Positions 1-7,039 of a DNA stretch of 10,911 nucleotides are shown piece after piece. The notes beneath the pieces are model-generated. The model was not told where the DNA came from and did not search any database. It saw nothing but the letters and a program-made list of their open reading frames with translations. The position numbers and the translations under genes are program-made. This stretch comes from Gracilaria caudata (taxonomy: Eukaryota; Rhodophyta; Florideophyceae; Gracilariales; Gracilariaceae). Position 1 is the first letter of the stretch, and the number at the start of each line of letters is the position of its first letter. The stretch is from the NCBI GenBank assembly GCA_030374735.1, contig JASCIV010000876.1:1-10911 (forward strand), given 5' to 3'.

Positions 1-59
1 CCTCCCCCCTCCCACCTCTCGCCCACCGCGCAACGCCGCCATCTCTGTCGCATCGCGCC

Positions 60-1988
60 ATGCAGCGCGCGCTAGCCGCCGCGCATCTCGCCGCGCACGC
101 CGCGCAAGCGCTGCAGCAATGCCGTCGCTGCGGTCATGCTCTCCACGCGCTGTTCTGCACGCGCTGTCGTCGCTCCTTCTGTCGCTGTCGTCTCGCCGCG
201 CACGCGCGCTGCGACGTTGCTCGCGACGCGCAGCTGGCGCGCGTGCAGCATGCGCTGCAATCCATTTACAACTGGATGCGCAACGCGCAGCCGAACCAAG
301 TGCCGCGCTGCACGTTGAGATTGCGCGTGCGCGCGCCGAGCGCGACGGCGACGACCACGACGAAGACGGTGTGGCTCACGCTGAGGGTGAGGGCGCCGCT
401 GCGGCGAAGCGAAACGCGCCGCAACTGCGCTTTGAGCGGTCCAAACGAAAATCGCACAACGCAATCGATCGCAAGCGGTGTCTCTCCCAACTGCTCTGGC
501 CAAACTACTCATCGCAAACTCGCCCCTTCCCAACTGCAAACCGCACAACCCGATCTCGCCGCGCAGGTTGAGCCACAGCATTCGCCAAATTGCTCGTCGA
601 GAGACGCATCTCCTACCAGAGAATGCAACGCACGCGCAAACAACAAGCGAGTGCGCCCGGGTGCCAAAGATTTGCACCACCACCGCATCGCGTCTCCGGT
701 AAACAAGCGCCGACGAATGAGACACACCGCTGTTGCGGCGCCCACCACCAAGGTTGTGAAGACTTGCACTCGCTTGAAAGTGTCTCAGACGGCGCCCCAG
801 CTCGCGCCGAAGGCAAAAGTAGCGCCAGTGTTTGTGCAACAACCATTCGCAACCTCTTCTCTGCACACCAAACACAATACTAATGCATCACTTGATCACA
901 ATTGTGACGCTCTAAACGCAGCACACTCACAAGTTGACGCTGCCAAATGCTCAACAAACAAATCGCAATCTTTATGCAATACTCACGAAGACCAACATAG
1001 TATCCGAAACACGCTACCTACCAATCAACCCACACCAATCAACGAGCGCATGCAAGAGCGCCACAACGCAGATGTGGCGGAAGACAAACTGTCGGAGGGC
1101 ACCACCAATCCGTGCGGCCGTGAAGATGGCTATGAAGATGATCCCATAACTCCCATGCGCGACCCATTGCACCGAAAAGCGCTCACCACTGAGAACCGTC
1201 CGCCAGTTACCGATACCATTGGCGAGCATTCAATCTCGTTCATCTCGCCACTAACCACCGAAAAGCAGAAACAACCGCTTTCAACTCAGTGCGCTGCACA
1301 AGCAGATGACAACAAGCCGCTGTACAAGCCGCAACTACATACCACTTCAGGCACCTTTACTGTGTGCATTTCCGATTTCAGTGACGACGAGCAGCATGAG
1401 CTTGTATTCGAAATCATTACTCACATGGGCGGTGAGCCGTTGCAACGCATCCGCAAAAGTCGTCCAAACTGCGTGATCACACCGTTACACGCAGAAACGG
1501 GCGCCATAAAGAGCCAAAACATGAGCATTGCGCTGGCACTTGCGTTGAGAGTGCCCATTGTGGGCATGCAATGGTTGATACACAGCTTCAAGGCTGGACG
1601 ATGGATGGCACCCGACAGCTACGACGCATCTGCCGCGTTGCACAGGAAATCGGTTGGTGTGTTCAACGGGCTGATTGCCACGATGGACGAGCTTTTTCTG
1701 GCGCCCGGAGTTTGTGAAAGTGTGGCTGAGCTGCGGGAGGACGTGAAACGATTGATTATTGGCGCGGACGGCGTGGTTGTTGACGCAACGCAGTTGGCGG
1801 AACGAGTTGGAGGCGATTCGCGAGCCACGCTCCACGTGCATGTGGTGAAAGACTTGGAAGACGAACGGTGCGAAACAGTGCAAAGCGTTGGTTGTATGCA
1901 AGACAAGATTGCCACAAAAGTTGTGAACACGAAGTGGTTATGCAGATGCGTATTGAGCGGACAATGTCCGCCGGCGGCAGAGAGTTAA
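60..1988 (+). CDS. RING-like and tandem-BRCT protein, BARD1/BRCA1-like
   Basis: 642 residues, ending in TAA. The C-terminus carries two BRCT modules. BRCT1 spans about residues 430-523 and has the signature Trp in VGMQWLIHSF (W505) and a Lys at 484 where phosphopeptide-binding BRCTs usually have one. BRCT2 spans about 528-640 and ends in a Trp-containing helix (W626) followed directly by the C-terminus, as in BARD1. Residues 21-51 form a Cys/His cluster (C21, C24, C33, C36, C41, C43, H48, C51) followed by a helix-like stretch, which resembles a degenerate RING of the BRCA1/BARD1 type. The middle (about 90-425) is low in complexity and rich in Asn, Thr, His and Gln, with a basic NKRRRMR patch (215-221) that could be a nuclear localisation signal. 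By family, a nuclear DNA-damage-response or ubiquitin-ligase role is likely. The BRCT assignment is firm; the RING and BARD1 assignment is inference. The frame is open to the window's left edge, so the ATG at 60 is only the first visible one. Confidence 0.8.
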   Translation: MQRALAAAHLAAHAAQALQQCRRCGHALHALFCTRCRRSFCRCRLAAHARCDVARDAQLARVQHALQSIYNWMRNAQPNQVPRCTLRLRVRAPSATATTTTKTVWLTLRVRAPLRRSETRRNCALSGPNENRTTQSIASGVSPNCSGQTTHRKLAPSQLQTAQPDLAAQVEPQHSPNCSSRDASPTRECNARANNKRVRPGAKDLHHHRIASPVNKRRRMRHTAVAAPTTKVVKTCTRLKVSQTAPQLAPKAKVAPVFVQQPFATSSLHTKHNTNASLDHNCDALNAAHSQVDAAKCSTNKSQSLCNTHEDQHSIRNTLPTNQPTPINERMQERHNADVAEDKLSEGTTNPCGREDGYEDDPITPMRDPLHRKALTTENRPPVTDTIGEHSISFISPLTTEKQKQPLSTQCAAQADDNKPLYKPQLHTTSGTFTVCISDFSDDEQHELVFEIITHMGGEPLQRIRKSRPNCVITPLHAETGAIKSQNMSIALALALRVPIVGMQWLIHSFKAGRWMAPDSYDASAALHRKSVGVFNGLIATMDELFLAPGVCESVAELREDVKRLIIGADGVVVDATQLAERVGGDSRATLHVHVVKDLEDERCETVQSVGCMQDKIATKVVNTKWLCRCVLSGQCPPAAES

Positions 1989-2320
1989 AACGTGCCGGCG
2001 TTGTACGACACGGGCGGCCATTGTACTGGATCGTAACCTGCGCCACCTGTGGGGTTGCATCGAATGACGCGCCATGCGCTGAGAATGAAGCCGCGCCATG
2101 CGCCGTAGGTGTGAATGGCTTCCACCATGTAGTTGGAACAGGTGGGCACGAATCGACAGTTGGGCGGAATGATATCGGTGATGTTGTTCCGGTAGAAGGA
2201 CAGAATGGAGAGCATTGCGGCAGATGCCAGGCGCGCGGCTCCGCGCTCTTGTTCGGCGCGCAGCACGGAAAGTGCGCAAGCGACACGGCGGATGCGTGCG
2301 CGTGTGCGTGCGAGAGGCAT
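1985..2320 (-). CDS. YidD-family membrane protein insertion factor, probably organellar
   Basis: 111 residues from the first in-frame ATG (2318-2320) to TAA (1985-1987). Residues 40-105 match the compact YidD (DUF37) fold: SFYRNNITDIIPPNCRF, then a PTCSNYMVEAI segment, a WRGF helix, and the diagnostic RCNPTGGAGYDPV near the C-terminus. In bacteria YidD is a small membrane-associated protein that aids YidC/Sec-dependent membrane protein insertion. The CNP-GG-G-DP ending followed by WPP recalls the plant versions. The first 35-40 residues are rich in Arg and Ala with almost no acids, which fits a plastid or mitochondrial targeting peptide (inference). The frame stays open upstream of this ATG, so an upstream exon cannot be excluded. 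The gene converges on the BRCT gene and their stop codons overlap by four bases (TTAA, 1985-1988). No intron is visible. Confidence 0.85.
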   Translation of the reverse strand: MPLARTRARIRRVACALSVLRAEQERGAARLASAAMLSILSFYRNNITDIIPPNCRFVPTCSNYMVEAIHTYGAWRGFILSAWRVIRCNPTGGAGYDPVQWPPVSYNAGTF

Positions 2321-3405
2321 TTTGTGGGCGCGCGGACTTGTCGCTGTGGACCGCACGCTGTGGTGGACTAGGCCAGGTACACGCGCAAGTTTGCAGAGTT
2401 GGTGGAGCGACGGTGGCGTATCTACCAAGGGTACGAAGGTATCATCTCGCGTTGGAGATTCGAGTTTCGATTCGAAAAACAGGGCTTGTGTGTGGTGGCG
2501 TTTTTTGTAGCGATTAATTATTTAAAAAGTGGAATCGTGGTAAGATATGAAGCACATCATGTGTCAAAAGCAAAATACGAACGTTGACGGGCACGCGCCC
2601 ACTGTGAGCAACAGCACTCAGCAAAGACGTGCATTTGACTGAAGATAGGGCCACATCGCTTTGAGAGAGCGCTACATGACGTGTGCATGTTTGATAAGCG
2701 CAACTAACAAAACTCTCTCAATGGTGGTGTTACTTTTCGGCTTCGACACGCTGACAGATGACGTGTTTGTTGTGGACGTGGCTCCAAGAACGGGGGGGCA
2801 AGGAGTGCACTCAACGGTTTGCAAAAGCAGTTTTGCGATGACGTAAAACGTAAAGTGAAGATTAAAGCGCGCGTGTGTACGTGCGTGATTGGATTGGGGG
2901 CGGTGCTTTGCGGGACGTGGTTGTGGTGGAAGAATGGGTTTGTTTATAGGTTGTAAGTTTCCAAATACGCCATGCGTGGAGGGGGGGAGGGCAGGGCGGA
3001 AGGAGGGGGAGGGATAGAGCAGAATGGCCCGTAAAAAGCGCCAAGCGTGATGGGCAAGTGCCTTTGCAGCGGTGTGTTGCTTTTGCACTGCAAACTTTTT
3101 GCGGTGTTGGGCCGTGTGCAAGTGTGTCGTTTTCGGGCACGCTGATACAAGCGTACACGAACACGCTGTCACGCTGTGCGTTGGGCAACGGATATATGCG
3201 CGATGACGATGATCGTGGAAGCGCTGCGCGCTACTGACGGGGTGGGAGATGGTTTCGACGAAATGGAGAAACGTTGAAGGTGTTCAGTGCGAGGTGGGGA
3301 GCAGAGCCGCAGGCTGCTGCGCGTGGAAGCACCAAGCCACGTTTGGCAGTCTCGAGGGGACGTTTTTGGGCGACAACATGTTGGTTGGTAGAGCCGTAAA
3401 ACAGC
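2321..3405. other. Intergenic region between the YidD-like gene and the thioredoxin gene
   Basis: About 1.1 kb with no convincing gene. The plus strand is strongly G/T-rich. Open frames on either strand here have low-complexity translations and no recognisable motif. The AT-rich patch at about 2513-2527 (TTAATTATTTAAAAA) is the best candidate for a core promoter of the minus-strand YidD-like gene. A G-run cluster lies at 2981-3013. I see no tRNA-like B box or other RNA gene. Confidence 0.5.
2981..3013 (+). repeat. G-run cluster, possible G-quadruplex
   Basis: Five G runs of three or more (7, 3, 3, 5 and 3 bases) occur within 33 bases of non-coding sequence, with short A- or C-containing loops. 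This satisfies the usual pattern for an intramolecular G-quadruplex. A function is not shown. It sits about 390 bases upstream of the TATA box of the thioredoxin gene. Confidence 0.45.
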
Positions 3406-3413
3406 TATAAAAG
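3406..3413 (+). promoter_or_regulatory. TATA box of the thioredoxin gene
   Basis: TATAAAAG is a near-perfect TATA box on the same strand as the thioredoxin gene, 124 bases before its ATG. Transcription would be expected to start about 25-30 bases downstream, near 3435, giving a 5' leader of about 100 bases. No mapped start is available. Confidence 0.6.
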
Positions 3414-3511
3414 TGCGTCACCGAGGCGCGCAAGCTGCGCTGCTGCCGCACGCAGCGGCCGCGGCGCGTCGCTCGAAAAGACGCGGGGAGGCAAGCAGCG
3501 AGACGACTTCA

Positions 3512-3528
3512 AAGCTTTTGAAAAGCTT
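3512..3528. repeat. Inverted repeat just upstream of the thioredoxin ATG
   Basis: AAGCTTTT-G-AAAAGCTT is a perfect 8-base inverted repeat around a single G, ending eight bases before the ATG at 3537. As RNA it could form a 7-bp stem with a 3-base loop directly in front of the start codon; as DNA it is a symmetric site. The role is unknown. Confidence 0.5.
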
Positions 3529-3536
3529 GCGAAGCA

Positions 3537-4038
3537 ATGGTGAACGAAATCGTGAGGAGAAGCGAGTTTGCGGGCGCGGTGAACTGCAAGCCCGTGGTGG
3601 TGGTGGACTTTTACGCAACCTGGTACGTTTTTGTTAAAACCCGCGCTTCAAGCTGATGCTTCGCCCGACATGCTAACGCGTCAGTTGTGACTTGGTTGAA
3701 CCCCAAAAAAAAAATAAACAAAACCGCGCAGGTGCGCGCCGTGCAAAAAGATGCGCACGGTGCTGGAGGACTGGGAGATCGGCATGGCCGACAACGAGGA
3801 GGACTGGATGGTGCACTTTGTGAAGGTGGACGTGGATAAACTGCCCAAGCTGGCTCGCGATATGGACGTGTCCAGCCTACCCACCTTCCTTGTGTTTGTG
3901 CACGGCGACCTCACGCACACCGTTCAGGGCGCGGACCGCAAGCTGCTGCGCAGCAACATCGAAAGCGCCATGCAACAGGCCGTTGATCACCAAAAGCAGC
4001 AGCAGCCGCAGCAGCGCGCTCGCGCCAAGCGCAAGTAA
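3537..4038 (+). CDS. Thioredoxin, two exons: join(3537..3622,3732..4038)
   Basis: Splicing gives a 130-residue thioredoxin. The order is a short N-terminal helix, then strand VVVVDFYAT with the buried Asp24, then the active site WCAPC (29-33), the KVDVDKL strand around Asp62, the SSLPTF loop with cis-Pro79, and the Gly95 region. The C-terminus is a Gln-rich then basic tail (HQKQQQPQQRARAKRK) beyond the usual domain of about 105 residues. It should be a dithiol-disulfide reductase. The absence of an N-terminal extension suggests a cytosolic or nuclear form, and the basic tail could be a nuclear signal (inference). The intron falls in phase 2 of the Trp29 codon, so without splicing the active-site motif is broken. 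A TATA box lies upstream. The start is the first ATG that gives the complete domain. The second exon alone begins with an internal Met, so the gene would be read as truncated if the intron were missed. Confidence 0.92.
3623..3731 (+). other. Spliceosomal intron of the thioredoxin gene (109 nt)
   Basis: The donor is CTG|GTACGT and the acceptor is GCGCAG|GTG. TGCTAAC at 3671-3677 is close to the canonical branch-point consensus, 54 bases before the acceptor. The 3' half is A-rich (a run of A around 3705-3714) instead of pyrimidine-rich. The junction restores the ACC-TGG-TGC-GCG-CCG-TGC active-site codons, which is strong support for these exact borders. Confidence 0.92.
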
Positions 4039-4296
4039 AAAACAAAAAAAGGCAACGCGGTGCCTTTTCTGTGTGTTTTGCTCAATCGCTTCGCCGCGAG
4101 CGCGCGCGCGCCACCGCCGTGGTGATCGCACACATCCGTCCGCGCAATGGCCAGCTGTAAAGCGCCGCCTCCAAAGCGCGCCCGTACTCGTTGATAATAC
4201 CACCCCCCAGCCCCCAGTGCTCCAAAAAAAAGCCTCCCCCGCGCCCTTCCCACCCACCACCCGCAACAAAAAAGCGCGCGCCAGTCGCAACAACCG
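4039..4296 (+). other. 3' flank of the thioredoxin gene
   Basis: Non-coding. A-rich stretches follow the stop codon directly (4036-4051). TGTAA at 4156-4160, 118 bases after the stop, would serve as a poly(A) signal in green algae, but that use here is speculative. I recognise no gene. A frame open through here (plus strand, to about 4471) has low-complexity content only and overlaps the thioredoxin exon out of frame. Confidence 0.4.
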
Positions 4297-4327
4297 CCCC
4301 CTCCCCCCCCCCCCCCTCCCCTCCCCT
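4297..4327. repeat. C-rich homopolymer tract
   Basis: About 30 bases almost entirely of C, broken by four T residues, including a run of 14 C. It marks the change from the host gene cluster to the repeat-derived right part of the window. Such tracts slip easily in sequencing, so the exact length is doubtful. Confidence 0.7.
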
Positions 4328-5463
4328 TTGGCGGTAACAACCGAGAAGTTTGGTACAAAACAGTCCAGTCCATTCTCCGCAGTCCGGTTCCTTCCTCTTT
4401 CGAGGTCTAGCACAGTTGTCCGCGCTGCGGTTTCATCCCTTGTTGGGGAGTTGCAATCGCATCTGAAGTAGTCCTACCGAAAACATCGCGTTCGGAGTCC
4501 CTCAAATGCCCAGGATACGCACCGATACCTCCCCAGTGTGGGTCTTCCTATCCGCAGTGTAGCGCTTTTGTTGCATCCTCCACTACCGTGGACAACTCCC
4601 ACACCATCCCTCATCGGGGCCCAGTCCACAGCATTGGTCCGTTCCGAGTGCAATTGTCGGGTTCGAGCTGGCTAGAGTAGCCAGATATACAAAATGGCCA
4701 GTTCCGAGTTTTCGGTTCCCGTGAGGCACGGAGTAAACTGACTCGTTGGACAAATCTCCTGCCTCGTACAAGTCGATAGAGTGCGAGAAACCCGGAATTC
4801 AAGACAGGCAAAACCCTCAAACGAGGACGTTTCGGTTCAACCCTACTTTAAGCAGCCCAGAATTGGCGAACTGAACATCACTGCTGAGCGGTTCCACCCA
4901 AGACCTCAGAGATATTTTGAAGCTCTATTTGGGGACAAGATTCCGTGCCAAACGGTGACTGCATTGCGGAGATATCGCATCCTCTATTTGTGCTAGAAAT
5001 AGCGACACAGAGGCACTTTTCGCAGACGCGATAACTCGCAAAACCGTTGCGTATGGAAAGAAACCGTTCCTATTAACTTCAATCCTCTCATAGTAGAGGA
5101 GAATGACACCGAGATATCGGAAATTGCAATAAGGAAAGTGGACTATACCGCACCGTTTGAATTCAGACATCCCATGGGTGCAAGTTGATTGACCGACTGG
5201 GATGCCTCGGAAATTCGTACCAAGCCTTCTCGGAAGGAAACAAAACTTGGGAGATGTCATCTATACCATCCAAAGAAGTGTTTTAGGTCCGCATAAATAG
5301 TCGGGAAATGCCGCGTGACGAAAACAGCGGAAGTCCATTCCAGTGTAGGACAGATACTTTAGTGCACATACCTATGTCCCAAAAGAAGGAAAACCGTAAA
5401 CCAACGGACTCAAAACACTCCGTAGAACTGCAGAAAAGATCGATAAACACATAGGTGTGAAGA
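4328..5463. other. Unassigned region, possibly an old repeat remnant
   Basis: About 1.1 kb with stops in every frame. The base texture is less GC-rich and less GCGC-rich than in the host genes to the left, and resembles the retroelement to the right. The longest plausible plus-strand stretch (about 4840-4960) contains a QPRIGELNITAERFHPRPQR segment that I could not assign to a family. A small hairpin, CTGGCT/AGCCAG with a 5-base loop, lies at 4668-4684. It could be an older decayed insertion into which the LTR element landed, or spacer DNA. Confidence 0.4.
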
Positions 5464-5844
5464 TGTACCAAGAAAATTGGATAATGGGACCGTATCAAGT
5501 CAGAACGGTAAATTTCAAACCTCATCTCAAAACGAGGGCCGATCTGTGTAAACGGCGACAAATTCGATAAAGATCGAACCCTGTTGTTGTAACGAACGAC
5601 CAAAAGGGGTATCAGACCATCCTCAGTACGACGAGGGACGACCGATGTGACAGTCGGACACTCATGTTCCGTAAAGACAGGCGGTCGAGGACCCTCGATC
5701 AATGTGAACCGTAACGCAAGAAACGGACTGAAGACTCTGCGAAGAGGATTCAAAAACACCCGTGCGATGGGGAAGAACCGTGTAAGCGGAGAACGAATCC
5801 CTGCAAACAATGAGGGGACACCTCGAAGAGGCACAAATGGTACA
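5464..5844 (-). repeat. Candidate 3' LTR (381 bp)
   Basis: The segment begins TGTACCA and ends TGGTACA, a perfect 7-base terminal inverted repeat with the TG...CA ends expected of LTRs. On the element's strand it directly follows a polypurine tract, and it lies downstream of the chromodomain stop codon. Length is in the normal range for Ty3/gypsy LTRs. Only one copy is visible, so the borders are predicted from these signals and not from comparison of two LTRs. Confidence 0.6.
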
Positions 5845-5858
5845 TACCCCTCCCCCTC
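5845..5858 (-). promoter_or_regulatory. Polypurine tract, plus-strand primer site of the retroelement
   Basis: On the minus strand the sequence is GAGGGGGAGGGGTA followed immediately by the TG of the predicted LTR. Retroelements use such an RNase H-resistant purine tract to prime second-strand synthesis at exactly this position. It is a good match in content and place. Confidence 0.6.
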
Positions 5859-5964
5859 GTTAGGTTACAGTACCTCAGCAAAAGGACCGATCCTCCAGAA
5901 GGAGTGGGCATCCGCAGGAAACGGTTGACGCGAAAACAAAATTCATCTTCGTACTTCATCATAA

Positions 5965-6045
5965 TTCTCCTTCCACTTCTTCTTCTTCTTATTTTCCTTC
6001 TTCTTCCTCTTATTCATCTTCTGCATCTTCTTCTCTTCTTCTTCT
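5965..6045 (-). repeat. GAA-rich purine tract in the element's 3' region
   Basis: Pyrimidine-rich (TTC repeats) on the plus strand, so GAA/AAG-rich on the element's sense strand, with interruptions. It lies between the chromodomain stop and the polypurine tract. A frame through it would give a Lys/Glu-rich peptide, which follows from the base composition and is not evidence of coding. Confidence 0.6.
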
Positions 6046-6094
6046 GCGATATCGCGGTATATCTGCATCAGCGTTCTATGACCGCATATGCGGT
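6046..6094. repeat. Pair of short perfect palindromes
   Basis: GCGATATCGC (6046-6055) and ACCGCATATGCGGT (6081-6094) are both perfect palindromes, 25 bases apart, in the 3' untranslated part of the retroelement. The motifs GATATC and ACCGC/GCGGT recur in and around both. They could form small cruciforms or RNA stems; no function is known to me. Confidence 0.4.
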
Positions 6095-6187
6095 GATATC
6101 TTTCATAAGACGGTTACGCCCAATAAAGGTGGTGGATGGTCAACCCACCTGTGCGTTTTCGAGCGTGCTTTGTATCGTAGTCCGTGT

Positions 6188-6345
6188 TCAACGGTGGTAC
6201 TGTAGAATCTTCGACCGAGGGAGATGCTCGATGGGCTCGTGAGTGTCCCACTCAGGGGGAAAGGCGCACCAACGGACGCGATACAGTAACTCTACGTCAA
6301 ATTCCTTTCTGTGACTCACAATGAGGTCTACTACGAACCCTGGTC
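6188..6345 (-). pseudogene. Chromodomain at the C-terminus of the retroelement polyprotein
   Basis: On the minus strand a frame running from about 6345 to a TGA at 6188-6190 reads a chromodomain: a VVDLIVSHRKEFDVELLYRV strand region, then the aromatic core W-C-x-F-P-P-E-W-D-T-H-E-P, then a terminal helix IEHLPRSKILQYHR. The order matches the usual Y-x-V-x-W-x-G-Y ... W-E-P consensus, with the WEP Trp replaced by His. In chromoviruses this domain steers integration toward particular chromatin marks. It is in a different frame from the last integrase segment, so it is disconnected in this copy. Confidence 0.85.
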
Positions 6346-6596
6346 GAATATTTCCCGCTCCTTGCACGGTATGGTTCGTGTCTCCGCCTTAGAGGGTGGT
6401 GAGGCGCTTCCGCGATCGCGGTCATTAGCGCTCGTGACGAGTTTCCGTGATAACAGTAGAGCATCCTGCATGCCAGGTATCGCTTCCTGAATTGACCAGG
6501 GCATTCCCTGGAGGGTCACGTCTCCTCGTACGGGGTCCCTTTTCACTTTCCTGTGGTTATCCTCCGGGTTCCAGTCGTCCCGGACTGCTAGTTTCC

Positions 6597-6650
6597 TCGG
6601 CTTGGTTGAGGTTATCGGCTTCGTTGAGGTTATCGGCTTCGCTGAGGTTA
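6597..6650 (-). repeat. 18-bp tandem repeat, three copies
   Basis: Three consecutive 18-base units (plus strand TCGGCTTSGYTGAGGTTA) differ at only two positions. On the element's strand, in the chromodomain's frame, they encode the hexapeptide D-N-L-(N/S)-(E/Q)-A. They lie within the linker before the chromodomain. Confidence 0.8.
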
Positions 6651-7039
6651 TTCATCGTGACGGTGAATGCTCTGCGTTGCGGCTGTGGTGTTCGGTCACG
6701 TGCCGCGGCGACGGTTCACCGTGAGGTGAGGCCTGTGAATTGCTAGCACCTTGCGCGCCGTAGTGTGCCGTGTTATTTACGTAATTTCCAAATTTGAACG
6801 GGCGCTTGTCCGTTGCAACGCCACGGTTGGCTCGTGCATTCTCATCCTCCGTTGGAGGCGGATCTCCCACAGAGGGGACACTTGTCTCGCTCTGCGCGCA
6901 TCTGCGTCCGCCGGCGTGGTGGGTGCACGTCCACTCAGCGTGGTGCGATCATGCACTCCCTTGCCACGGGGATCTTCCGTTATCTTGACGGTATGCTCAG
7001 TCAATGAGCTCCTCGAACTTTCCAGCCGTTACTGAACGG

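Noticed and set aside
72..875. A 267-codon open frame on the minus strand
   Set aside because: It lies antisense to the N-terminal half of the BRCT gene. Its translation is Arg/Ala/Cys-rich with no motif, as expected from the GC-rich complement of that gene.
2672..3172. A 166-codon open frame on the minus strand in the intergenic region
   Set aside because: Low-complexity translation, no recognisable domain, no promoter or intron support. It overlaps the G-rich tract, and its length is explained by composition.
3751..4038. Reading the thioredoxin as a single-exon gene starting at the internal ATG 3751
   Set aside because: It would lack the first strands and the WCAPC motif. The GT-AG intron restores a complete thioredoxin, so the two-exon model is preferred.
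4351..4357. TGGTACA as the end of another LTR copy
   Set aside because: A matching start 381 bases to the left would fall within the thioredoxin exon, and no polypurine tract adjoins it. A 7-base match is expected about once by chance in a window this size.
3890..4471. A 193-codon plus-strand frame overlapping the thioredoxin gene's second exon
   Set aside because: It is out of frame with a well-supported thioredoxin exon and runs through the poly-C tract as Pro-rich sequence. A composition shadow.
4655..4685. GGGTTCGAGCTGG as a tRNA B box with a nearby hairpin
   Set aside because: No A box, acceptor stem or cloverleaf could be built around it.
5283..5834. A 183-codon minus-strand frame on the element's sense strand
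   Set aside because: It lies mostly inside the predicted LTR and continues past its end. No retroelement or host motif was found in its translation.
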